Assembly: GCA_032027045.1 (NCBI GenBank)
Contig: JAVSMU010000001.1
Coordinates: 1,306,646 to 1,370,645 of the forward strand
DNA: 64,000 bases
Origin: Truepera sp.
GTDB taxonomy: Bacteria; Deinococcota; Deinococci; Deinococcales; Trueperaceae
Direction of reading: 5' to 3'
The translations under genes were made by a program, and so were the position numbers. The notes beneath the pieces were generated by a model. That model was not told the origin of the DNA. It saw only the letters and a program-made list of their open reading frames with translations, and made no database searches. Shown here piece by piece: positions 23,943 to 31,988 of this stretch. Every line of letters begins with the position of its first letter. The stretch's first letter is position 1.

Positions 23943-26249
23943 ATGAACGCACCTGGCCAGCCGGGAATCGCGCCTACTTGGTCCTCGAGCGCTAAGGACC
24001 TCGTCACCACCTCACTGGGTCCGGCCCGCCTGTGGGCGACGCTCGGCCACGGGATCGTGAACGAGGTCTACTACCCCACGACCGGTCGGCCCCAGATCCG
24101 CGACCTCGGCTTCATCGTGGCGAAACCAGGTGCCTGGTTCGAGGTCAAGCGCGTGAACCGCTACACGCTCACGTTGCCCGAGCCGTACGTGCCTTTGCCC
24201 ACGGTCGTTCACGAGGGCGACGACTACCGGCTCACGCTAGAGGTCCTGTGCGACCCGTTGAGGGAGACCCTTCTCGTCAGGTACGCCCTGGAAGGCGCCG
24301 ACTTCACGCTCTATCCGCTCCTGGCGCCACACCTCGGACCGAAGAGCGGGGACGACACCGCCTGGAGCGAGGAGGGCGCCCTGCTTGCCGCGGGCGGTTC
24401 CGACTTCCTCTGCCTGCTGGCCAGCGCGGGCTTCGCGCGTAGCAGCGTGGGCTACGTGGGCGTATCGGATGGCTGGCAGGACTTCTCGCGCAACGGTGCC
24501 ATGACCTGGACGTACGGCCGCGCGGAGCACGGCAACGTCGCCCTCATGGGTGAGCTGAACGCGGCCGAGGGCGTTATCGCCCTGGGTTTCGCGGAGAGCC
24601 CGCAGGGCGCGAGGACCCGAGCGGTCTCCAGCCTCGTCGAAGGGTTCGGGCCTATCAGCAAGACGTTCATAGCAGGCTGGAAGGCTTGGGGCCAGGCGCT
24701 CAAGTTGCCCACCCGGAAGCCCGAGCTCAAACGCGAGGCCTACCTCTCCGCCATGACCCTCAAGGTGCACGAGGACAAGAGCTACCCTGGCGCGGTGGTA
24801 GCGAGCATGAGCATCCCGTGGGGCAGCAGCCACGACGACCTGGGCGGCTACCACCTCGTGTGGGCGCGCGACGCCGTCGAGGCCGGCCTCGGCCTCCTCG
24901 CCACGGGGCAGGTCGAAGACGCTCGCCGGATGCTCGCCTACCTCTGCGCCGTGCAGCAGCCCGACGGCCACTGGTACCAGAACAACTATCCGGACGGAGC
25001 GCCTTACTGGACCGGGATCCAGCTCGACGAGGTCGGCTTCCCCATCCTGCTGGCCGAGAAGCTGCGGGAACGAGGCGTACTGACGGACCTGCCGAGCGTG
25101 AAGGCGATGGTGAGGCGCGCAGCGGCGTACCTCGCCCAGCATGGGCCCATCAGTCCCGAGGACCGCTGGGAGGAGAACGCCGGCGCCAGCCCGTTCACGC
25201 TAGCGGTCGAGGTCGCTGCCCTCGTGGCGGCCGCCGGCTTCCTCGAACCCGGCGACGCCGCCTACGCCCTGTCGCTGGCCGATCATTGGAACGCGCGCAT
25301 AGAGGCCTGGACGTACGCCCGTGGCACCGACCTGGCCGCCCAGGCCGGAGTCGACGGCTACTACGTCCGCATCGTCCCGCCGCCCGCAGCCGGCGGCCTA
25401 CGGGGGCGCATCGAGGTGCGCAACCGCGTGAACGACAGCGTCGAGGCCAAAGAGCTGGTGAGCATCGATTTCTTGTACCTGAGCCGGCTCGGGCTGCGGG
25501 CAGCGGACGAGCCCAAGATGCGCGCCAGCCTGAAGGTGGCGGAGCACGTCCTGCGGGTCGACACCCCAAGCGGCGTCAGTTTCCACCGTTACAACGGGGA
25601 CGGTTACGGCGAGCACCCCGACGGTAGCCCCTTCGACGGCACCGGCGTGGGGCGCGCCTGGCCCCTTCTCACCGGCGAACGCGGTCACATGGCCCTGCAG
25701 CAGGGTGAGGACCCCACGCCCTACCTGATGGCGATGACCAAGATGACCGGCCCCGGCGGCCTGATCCCGGAGCAAGTGTGGGACACCGACCCGCTGCCCG
25801 AGAAGCTCCTCTTCCCCGGCAAACCATCGGGAAGCGCCATGCCGCTAGTGTGGGCGCATGCGGAGTTCCTCAAGCTCCTCCAGGCCACCAGCGACCGTCG
25901 CCCACTGGAACTGCTCGATGCGGTGGAGAAACGGTACGGCTTCAAGGCGCCGAAACCCAGGACCTGGCACTGGCGCCCGGACACCCCCTTCGGCACTATC
26001 CCAAAAGGCAAGGAGCTGGTCGTAGAGGCGCCAAGGATGTTCGAACTCGAATATCAACTCGACGGGGAAACACCGCAACGTCAAGCCGCCACGTTGCAGG
26101 GGCTCGGCGTGTACGGGGTCCGCTTCGCTCACGAGCTGCTCGCGGGTCACGCGCTATTGACGTTCACGTACCATTTTCAGGCCGGCCAGAGTACGGACGC
26201 TGGTCGCATCGAGCTGAACATGAAGCCGGCCCTCACAGTCCGGAGGTAG
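23943..26249 (+). CDS. GH15 glucoamylase/glucodextranase-type glycosidase
   Basis: 768 residues preceded by AAGGAGG. The N-terminal beta-sandwich (about 1-260: WSSSAKDLVTTSLGPARLWA, HGIVNEVYYPTTGRPQIRDL) is the glucodextranase N domain. The (alpha/alpha)6 barrel follows. GGYHLVWARDAVEAG and GHWYQNNYPDGAPYW line the pocket, EDRWEENAGASPFTLA holds the likely catalytic acid Glu, and GRAWPLLTGERGHMAL the base Glu. The enzyme releases glucose from alpha-glucans from the non-reducing end. No signal peptide is seen, so it should act in the cytoplasm on glycogen or imported oligosaccharides. It sits between an MFS gene and a potassium-channel gene. Confidence 0.9.
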   Translation: MNAPGQPGIAPTWSSSAKDLVTTSLGPARLWATLGHGIVNEVYYPTTGRPQIRDLGFIVAKPGAWFEVKRVNRYTLTLPEPYVPLPTVVHEGDDYRLTLEVLCDPLRETLLVRYALEGADFTLYPLLAPHLGPKSGDDTAWSEEGALLAAGGSDFLCLLASAGFARSSVGYVGVSDGWQDFSRNGAMTWTYGRAEHGNVALMGELNAAEGVIALGFAESPQGARTRAVSSLVEGFGPISKTFIAGWKAWGQALKLPTRKPELKREAYLSAMTLKVHEDKSYPGAVVASMSIPWGSSHDDLGGYHLVWARDAVEAGLGLLATGQVEDARRMLAYLCAVQQPDGHWYQNNYPDGAPYWTGIQLDEVGFPILLAEKLRERGVLTDLPSVKAMVRRAAAYLAQHGPISPEDRWEENAGASPFTLAVEVAALVAAAGFLEPGDAAYALSLADHWNARIEAWTYARGTDLAAQAGVDGYYVRIVPPPAAGGLRGRIEVRNRVNDSVEAKELVSIDFLYLSRLGLRAADEPKMRASLKVAEHVLRVDTPSGVSFHRYNGDGYGEHPDGSPFDGTGVGRAWPLLTGERGHMALQQGEDPTPYLMAMTKMTGPGGLIPEQVWDTDPLPEKLLFPGKPSGSAMPLVWAHAEFLKLLQATSDRRPLELLDAVEKRYGFKAPKPRTWHWRPDTPFGTIPKGKELVVEAPRMFELEYQLDGETPQRQAATLQGLGVYGVRFAHELLAGHALLTFTYHFQAGQSTDAGRIELNMKPALTVRR

Positions 26250-26251
26250 CA

Positions 26252-27400
26252 GTGCGACACATACGAGCGCTTCGCCGCCACGCCCATCTGCTGCTCGCCG
26301 CGCTGATTCTGGCCGTCGGAGGCGTGAACATCCTGTTCGGCCTGAACGTGTTGGGCGGCGGCCTGGTGGATGGGCCCCTCGCACAGTTCGACGAGGGTCT
26401 CACCGAGGGCTTCGCGGCCTTCGGGCGCAGTGGCCAGTTGGGCTTCGGGGTGGCGCTCGTGCTGCTGGCGGGTGGGCTGGCGTTACGCTTACGAAGCGCC
26501 TGGGCTTTCAGCACCTTGTGCCTCATCGCGCTGCTGGCCGCGAACCTACTGCGAGGCGACCGCCACGAGGCCCTGGTCCTCGGCGCCCCCGTGCTGCTCA
26601 TCTTGGCGGTCCTGGTGCTGTTCCGGAACGCCTTCGACCGCCAGGAGATCGGCGCCAACATCATCATCGCCGCAATCAGCCTTGCGGCGGTCCTGGGCTT
26701 CGCTACCCTGGGCACGTACCTGTTGGGCCAGGGTTTCACTCCGGTCGTCGCCGACCTGCCGACGGCCCTCTACTTCTCGGTCATGACGTTGGCAACCGTG
26801 GGCTACGGCGACATCGTGCCAGTCACCCCGACTACCCGCATGTTCACCGTGACGTTCCTCGTGTTCGGACTGGGCATCTTCGCCACCGCCCTCACTACTC
26901 TGTTCTCCAGCACCGTCGAGCCCAGATTGCAGCGAGTCCTGGCGCCCAAGTCGAGCGGCGCGGCGCGGCATGGCCGCGTGATCCTGGTGGGCCAAGGCCC
27001 ACTCGCGAACAGCACCGCCGCCGAGTTCGAGCGCCGCAAGCAGGAGTTCGTGAGGCTCTCGGCCGTCGGCCCTGGGGGGCCCGCGCCGGATGCAGCCTCG
27101 GGCCGCCCTTCGGAGGTGAGTGACCTACAACGCGCCGGCGTCGCGCGGGCGCGGCTGGTCATACTCGCGGGTGACGATGTTGCCGACAACGAGCGCGCCG
27201 TTGCGGCAGTCAAGCTCCTGGCCCCCGATGTACGGGTGTTGGCGCTGGCGGCGCCAGAGCACTTCGCGCGGCTGAGGCGGGCCAAGGCCGACCTGCTTTT
27301 CGCGCCAACCGCGGCGGCCGGGCGTCTGGTGGCGCAATTGGCCGAGGGCGAGCCGCTCGAGCCAAGTATGCGAGACCTGGTGGTGGGAGAGCTGCCGTGA
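26252..27400 (+). CDS. Potassium channel with RCK (TrkA-N) domain
   Basis: 382 residues from GTG 26252 (CGGAGG just upstream, 2 bp after the GH15 stop). Hydrophobic segments lie at about 11-35, 62-80, 84-100, 107-124 and 135-160, then the pore loop with selectivity filter TVGYGD (182-187) and a last helix (about 196-218). A cytoplasmic RCK domain starts at HGRVILVGQGPLANS (240-254) and includes LVILAGDDVADNERAVAAV. This resembles bacterial six-helix Kch-like channels but has no S4 arginine series, so strong voltage gating is unlikely. The RCK glycine motif is G-Q-G-P-L rather than G-x-G-x-x-G, so nucleotide binding may be weak. Confidence 0.88.
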   Translation: MRHIRALRRHAHLLLAALILAVGGVNILFGLNVLGGGLVDGPLAQFDEGLTEGFAAFGRSGQLGFGVALVLLAGGLALRLRSAWAFSTLCLIALLAANLLRGDRHEALVLGAPVLLILAVLVLFRNAFDRQEIGANIIIAAISLAAVLGFATLGTYLLGQGFTPVVADLPTALYFSVMTLATVGYGDIVPVTPTTRMFTVTFLVFGLGIFATALTTLFSSTVEPRLQRVLAPKSSGAARHGRVILVGQGPLANSTAAEFERRKQEFVRLSAVGPGGPAPDAASGRPSEVSDLQRAGVARARLVILAGDDVADNERAVAAVKLLAPDVRVLALAAPEHFARLRRAKADLLFAPTAAAGRLVAQLAEGEPLEPSMRDLVVGELP

Positions 27401-27507
27401 CCGCTGCGCGCACGTCGCCCGAACGCGTTGAGGGCGCGCGGTTCAGCGTGCTAGATTCCCTCCCAAGGTCCTTTCGACCCCACTTCGTGGTTGCCTGGAG
27501 GCGTACC

Positions 27508-28404
27508 GTGATCAAGTCCATCCGCAGCTTCTCGTTGTCCATCCTGGCGGCAGCCGCCCTGCTTCCGGTCGCCGCGGCGCAGGCCCCGATCACCGTGAGC
27601 ATCGGTTTCAACCCCACGCAGAACTCAGACCTCCTTACCTCCGCCGCCAACGGCATCGCCAGCTACATCGAGGCGCAGTTGGGCGGCGCCGTCGAGGTGA
27701 AGGTGTACATACCCACCGACTACCGTGGGCTCATCGAGGCCATGGGTTCGGGCAACCTCGACTTCGCGTTCTTCCCGCCCGACGGCTTCGTGGTGGCCAA
27801 CCAAGAGGTCGGCGCCATGGTGCTCCTCAAGTCGGTGCGTAACGGCAACCCGTTCTACTGGTCGGCCATCGTGGTGCGCAAGGACAGCGGCATCACCGAC
27901 ATAGGCGACCTCGAGGGCAAGTCGATCGCCTGGGTCGACCCCAACTCCGCCGCCGGTTACACCTTCCCGCGCGCCGAGCTGATCTCGGCCGGCATCAACC
28001 CTGACGACTTCTTCAGCAAGCAGGTGTTCGCCGGCGGCCACGACGCCGCCGTGCTGGCCGTGTTGAACGGCTCCGTCGATGCCGCTGCCACGTTCGCCAA
28101 CGACGACCAGAACATCTCGGGCGCCTGGACGCAGTTCCTCGATCCCGACCAGGCCAAGCAGCTCACGGCCATCTTCTACTCGCGGCCAATCCCGGGCGAC
28201 ACCTTCAGCGTCTCGAGGACGTTCGCCGACGAGCACCCGGCCCTCACGTACCAGATCGCGGCCGCCATCGCCACCATCAAGGCGCCCGAGAACAACTTGC
28301 TCGTGGACCTCTACCGCATCGATTACATGATCCCGGCCGACAGCTCCGACTACGCCGTGGTTCGAGACACCCGCCGGATCCTCGGACTCGACAAGGGTCA
28401 GTGA
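27508..28404 (+). CDS. phnD: Phosphonate/phosphite-type ABC substrate-binding protein
   Basis: 298 residues from GTG 27508, chosen for the GGAGG 6 bases upstream and the signal peptide that follows (cleavage near PVAAA-QA). The mature part is a PhnD/PtxB-type type II periplasmic binding fold: ITVSIGFNPTQNSD at the start, LDFAFFPPDGFVV, LKSVRNGNPFYWSAIVVRKD, LEGKSIAWVDPNSAAGYTFP. PhnD-family proteins bind phosphonate, phosphite or phosphate. The usual phosphate-binding S-T-S-G-Y is here N-S-A-A-G-Y, so a different ligand is possible. It heads the importer operon, with a strong hairpin before the ATPase gene. Confidence 0.85.
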   Translation: MIKSIRSFSLSILAAAALLPVAAAQAPITVSIGFNPTQNSDLLTSAANGIASYIEAQLGGAVEVKVYIPTDYRGLIEAMGSGNLDFAFFPPDGFVVANQEVGAMVLLKSVRNGNPFYWSAIVVRKDSGITDIGDLEGKSIAWVDPNSAAGYTFPRAELISAGINPDDFFSKQVFAGGHDAAVLAVLNGSVDAAATFANDDQNISGAWTQFLDPDQAKQLTAIFYSRPIPGDTFSVSRTFADEHPALTYQIAAAIATIKAPENNLLVDLYRIDYMIPADSSDYAVVRDTRRILGLDKGQ

Positions 28405-28411
28405 GGCAACT

Positions 28412-28453
28412 GGTGTGCGCCGTGCGCAAGCAAATGAGCGCGCGGCGCACACC
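28412..28453 (+). promoter_or_regulatory. Intercistronic hairpin after the phnD-like gene
   Basis: Perfect 11-bp stem GGTGTGCGCCG / CGGCGCACACC with a 20-base loop, 8 bp after the stop codon and 21 bp before the ATPase gene, no T-tract. Such hairpins after binding-protein genes usually stabilise the upstream message and give excess binding protein. Confidence 0.6.
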
Positions 28454-28473
28454 TCGGTGCACACGACAGCTCG

Positions 28474-29223
28474 ATGATCGAAGTCTCGAACCTCGGCAAG
28501 GTCTTCCCCGACGGCACCCGAGCCCTGTCGGACGTCAACGTGAGCGTTCCGGACGGCGACTTCATCGCCGTTCTCGGCCTCTCGGGCGCAGGGAAGTCGA
28601 CCTTCCTGCGCTGCCTCAACCGCCTGGTCGACCCGACCGAGGGCTCCATCTTAGTGGGCGACCGCGACGTCGCCAAGCTGCACGGGCGCGGACTGCAGCA
28701 CTACCGCCGCACCGTCGGCTTCATCTTCCAGCAGTTCAACCTGGTTCAGCGCCTGAGCGTGCTCGACAACGTCCTGACCGGCCGGCTCGGCTACCATCCC
28801 ACGTGGCGCGGGCTGCTCGGCCTCTTCACCGAGACTGACCGCGCCCTGGCGCTGTCCGCCATCCACGACGTTGGCCTGGCAGGCAGGGAGGACGCCCGCG
28901 TCGACCAACTGTCCGGCGGGCAGCAGCAGCGTGTCGCCATCGCGCGCGCCATGGCACAGGAGCCGCAGCTGATCCTCGCGGACGAGCCCATGGCCAGCCT
29001 CGATCCGCGCCTGTCCGACGTGATCCTGGGCATCTTGCGTGATTACAACGAGGCCAAGGGCGTAACCGTGCTCGTCAATATCCACGTCATCGACCTTGCC
29101 AAGCGCTACGCGAGAAGGGTGCTTGCCTTCAACAAGGGCAGGCTCATCTTCGACGGCCCCGTCAGCAGCCTCGACGACGAGCTGGAGACCCGGATCTACG
29201 CCGGTTCCCTCGAGGCGCTCTGA
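28474..29223 (+). CDS. phnC: Phosphonate-type ABC ATPase
   Basis: 249 residues. Walker A is [10 protein letters not shown]-loop FIFQQFNLV, signature LSGGQQQR and Walker [14 protein letters not shown], all intact. The motif order and [20 protein letters not shown] segment match PhnC. It energises import through the downstream permease. The stop and the next start share one base (TGATG at 29221-29225), so translation is coupled. Its H-loop reads VNIHVIDLA, as in PhnC proteins. Confidence 0.88.
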   Translation: MIEVSNLGKVFPDGTRALSDVNVSVPDGDFIAVLGLSGAGKSTFLRCLNRLVDPTEGSILVGDRDVAKLHGRGLQHYRRTVGFIFQQFNLVQRLSVLDNVLTGRLGYHPTWRGLLGLFTETDRALALSAIHDVGLAGREDARVDQLSGGQQQRVAIARAMAQEPQLILADEPMASLDPRLSDVILGILRDYNEAKGVTVLVNIHVIDLAKRYARRVLAFNKGRLIFDGPVSSLDDELETRIYAGSLEAL

Positions 29224-30854
29224 TGTGGGCCAGTGTCGTCATCGGCGCCGGCGTTTCGGTGCTGATCGGCCTCGCACGAGCCTCCATGCGGCGCCTGGTC
29301 ATCACGGCCGGGCTGGCGCTGCTGGTCGCGTACCTCGCCTTCCCGTTCTCGACGGCCGTGGGCTTCGTAAGCCGCAACTCGGTCAGGCCGACGCTGCTCG
29401 GCATGACGCCCTTCCAACCGCTGCTCGCGGTGGTGCTCATCGCCGCCCTTGCCGCCATCATCGTGCCTCTGTTGAACGCCCGCATCGGCGGTTTGGTGGC
29501 CGTGCTCGGCGCCGCGGGCAGTCTGGTGACCGTGCTGACGTGGCACTCCCAGGCCCCGGCGCTGGTGAAGCTCCTCCCCCTGAACGGGCTCATGGAGGTG
29601 CTCACCGGTGCCGTGCTGTTCGTGGCCATCGCCTTCGCCGGTTGGGGCTCGGGCCGCCTGCGTTGGCCCGTACTCGGGCTCGCCGCCGTGGCCGGCGTCC
29701 TCACCGCCGCGCTGCTGCTGTCGCCAGGTGGCCAACGCGTCTTCCCCAACGCCGTCGGCTACTACCGCCTGACCACGCCGGCCAGTGCCGAGAAGCAGCA
29801 CGAGATCGTCGAGGAGTACAACGCCAACCTGGAAACCACGAACTCGCAGCGCCAGAAGATCGGCCTCAAGCCCCTCCCGGCCATAGAGAGCGCCGCGGGG
29901 CTCGCCACTGAGCGCCTGCCCGAAGCGGCAGCGAACGCCGGCTACCGCATGTTGCGGCCGGCCGAGTCGGGCTACGGCGTGGGCGTCGTCCTCCTGTTGT
30001 GCGGTGTGCTCCTCGGCAGCGGCCTGATGTTGCTCGCCAAGCCCGCCTTGAAGAACTCGAACGATCTCGCCACCGCGGCGCTCTACGCCGGGGCGCTCGT
30101 CGTCCTGGCCCCGGCCTTCGCCTCCACCGAGTTCGGTTTCCGCAAACTCGTGGAGGGCTGGCCGTTCCTCCTCAACTTCCTAGACCGCGCCTGGCCGCCC
30201 CTCCTCGCCGACCCGACTTTCGGGCAGTTCGGCATCTTCCCGCTGCAGGAAGTCGCCAGCCAGATGCTCATCACGCTCGAGATCGCCCTCGTGGGCACGT
30301 TCCTCGGCGCGTTGTTCGCGGTGCCGTTGAGCTTCCCCGCCGCCCGCAACCTCACCGCCCGCAACCCGCTCATGCGCGCCGCTTTCGTGCTTACGCGGGG
30401 CTTCTTCAACCTCGACCGCGGCATCGACACGCTCATCCTCGCCCTCATCTTCGTCGCCACCGTCGGGCTCGGGCCGCTCGCGGGGGTCCTCGCCATGGCC
30501 ATCCACTCCATCGCGGACCTGGGCAAGCTCTACTCCGAGTCCATCGAGAACGTCGACAAGGGCCCCATCGAGGCCCTCGAGGCGGTCGGCGGGTCGGGCA
30601 GCAACGTGGTGCGGTGGGCCATTTTGCCGCAGGTGTCGCCCCTGTTCCTCGGCTGGACCCTCTACCGCTTCGAGATCAACTTCCGCGTCTCCATCGTGCT
30701 CGGGCTGGTGGGCGCGGGCGGCATCGGCTTCTTCATCCAAGACAAGATGGCGTCCGGCAAGTACGACCAGATGATCCTCGCCATCATCGCGATCGTCATC
30801 GTCGTCAACATCATCGACTTCGTGTCTTCGTGGTTACGCGGCAAACTCGTCTGA
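29223..30854 (+). CDS. phnE: Phosphonate-type ABC permease with a large N-terminal membrane extension
   Basis: 543 residues, about twice a usual PhnE. The last 205 residues are the permease: VASQMLITLEIALVGTFLGA onward, with the cytoplasmic EAA motif EALEAVGGSGSNVVRWAILP and a GAGGIGFFIQDKM end. The first 270-290 residues hold about seven further hydrophobic helices. A soluble, probably extracytoplasmic segment lies near 180-240 (VGYYRLTTPASAEKQHEIVE). I do not recognise the extension; it may be a fused accessory subunit. No frameshift is visible, so it seems one protein. It follows phnC with a 1-bp overlap. Confidence 0.82.
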   Translation: MWASVVIGAGVSVLIGLARASMRRLVITAGLALLVAYLAFPFSTAVGFVSRNSVRPTLLGMTPFQPLLAVVLIAALAAIIVPLLNARIGGLVAVLGAAGSLVTVLTWHSQAPALVKLLPLNGLMEVLTGAVLFVAIAFAGWGSGRLRWPVLGLAAVAGVLTAALLLSPGGQRVFPNAVGYYRLTTPASAEKQHEIVEEYNANLETTNSQRQKIGLKPLPAIESAAGLATERLPEAAANAGYRMLRPAESGYGVGVVLLLCGVLLGSGLMLLAKPALKNSNDLATAALYAGALVVLAPAFASTEFGFRKLVEGWPFLLNFLDRAWPPLLADPTFGQFGIFPLQEVASQMLITLEIALVGTFLGALFAVPLSFPAARNLTARNPLMRAAFVLTRGFFNLDRGIDTLILALIFVATVGLGPLAGVLAMAIHSIADLGKLYSESIENVDKGPIEALEAVGGSGSNVVRWAILPQVSPLFLGWTLYRFEINFRVSIVLGLVGAGGIGFFIQDKMASGKYDQMILAIIAIVIVVNIIDFVSSWLRGKLV

Positions 30855-30865
30855 ATGGTGGTGCG

Positions 30866-30878
30866 GGGGGCCGCCCCC
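30866..30878 (+). terminator. Possible G/C hairpin after the phosphonate operon
   Basis: A five-base GGGGG / CCCCC stem with a tight three-base loop, 12 bp past the permease stop. There is no T-tract, so it would be a weak or Rho-assisted terminator. It separates the two importer operons. Confidence 0.3.
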
Positions 30879-30953
30879 AAGCGGAGATATACACTGCCCT
30901 GACGGGAGAACCGTTCCCTCGCCGCGGAAAGTTGCGAGGCCGGGAGTTGAGTC

Positions 30954-31988
30954 ATGCACCAGACGATCAGACGACCTTCGGGAGCGTGGTGGCGTAACCG
31001 GATAGCCCTGCTGGCCCTGGCGATGAGCTTGGGCCTGCTCGCAACCGGACGGGCGACCGCCCAGGACGAAGTGCGCGTTTATGCCGTCATCAACGAGGAC
31101 GACGTGCGCATGTTGGCCGACATGTTCACGGCGGAAACGGGTATCAAGGTCAGTTACCTGCGGGCCTCCACCGGTGAGCTGGTCAGCCGCGTGATCGCGG
31201 AGGCCGGCGCGCCGCAGGCCGACGTGCTGTTGGGCGGCCCGAGCGCGCAGCACATCGCCATCGAGGAGACCGGTGCCCTGGCCGTCTACCACCCCGCGGC
31301 CGCCGCTGCCCTGCCCGCCTATGCAGTCAGCCCCGAGGGTTACTGGACGGGCTTCTACCTCACGGCCCTCGGGATAGGCGTCAACCTGGAGCGCTTCCAC
31401 CAGCTCTTCCCCGACACGCCGCTCCCCGCCACCTGGGACGACCTCCTCAACCCCGTGTTCAAGGGCGAGATCGTCATGACCGATCCGGTCTCTTCCTCGA
31501 CTGCCTACCTCTTCTTACAGGACCAGTTGCAGAGGCTGGGCTGGGACGCCGGGTGGGCTTACCTCGAGAAGCTCGCGCCGTTGGTGGGCCAGTTCCCCGC
31601 CAGTGGCGGAGCGCCGCCGCAGTTGGTCGGGACGGGTGAGTACGCACTGGGCGTTGCCTACGTGCACGCCCTGATCCGTTACCGTCACGACGGCTTCCCG
31701 ATTACCACCATCGTGCCGCCCGGCACCGCCGGCGAAGTTGGGGCCGTATCGATAATCAAGGGCGGCCCGAACCCCGACAACGCGCGGCGCTTCGTCGACT
31801 TCGTCCTCTCTGCCAAGGCCGAGGAGGCGTTCGCGGCGCAGTCGTTCACCACGCCCCTCAACCCCGACGCGCCCCTGCCCGAGGGGGCCACGAGCTTCGC
31901 CGACTACGACTACATCGACTACGACGCGGAGCTGGCGGGCGAGCAGCGCGACGAGGTGCTGCTCCGCTGGCAGCAAGTGGTCGATTGA
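30954..31988 (+). CDS. Iron/aminoethylphosphonate-type ABC substrate-binding protein
   Basis: 344 residues with a signal peptide (about 1-36, cleavage near GRATA-QD). The mature part VRVYAVINEDDVRMLADMFT then AETGIKVSYLRASTGELVSR is the type II fold of FbpA/PhnS-like binding proteins. The paired tyrosines that bind iron in FbpA are not evident, so an organic anion such as 2-aminoethylphosphonate, or another ligand, fits better than ferric iron. The next two genes encode a fused permease and an ATPase, giving a complete importer. A phosphonate-type importer lies just upstream. Confidence 0.83.
   Translation: MHQTIRRPSGAWWRNRIALLALAMSLGLLATGRATAQDEVRVYAVINEDDVRMLADMFTAETGIKVSYLRASTGELVSRVIAEAGAPQADVLLGGPSAQHIAIEETGALAVYHPAAAAALPAYAVSPEGYWTGFYLTALGIGVNLERFHQLFPDTPLPATWDDLLNPVFKGEIVMTDPVSSSTAYLFLQDQLQRLGWDAGWAYLEKLAPLVGQFPASGGAPPQLVGTGEYALGVAYVHALIRYRHDGFPITTIVPPGTAGEVGAVSIIKGGPNPDNARRFVDFVLSAKAEEAFAAQSFTTPLNPDAPLPEGATSFADYDYIDYDAELAGEQRDEVLLRWQQVVD

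Noticed and set aside
24686-25627. Alternative plus-strand frame inside the GH15 gene
   Set aside because: Arg/Pro/Gly-rich out-of-frame translation; the GH15 frame carries the catalytic motifs.
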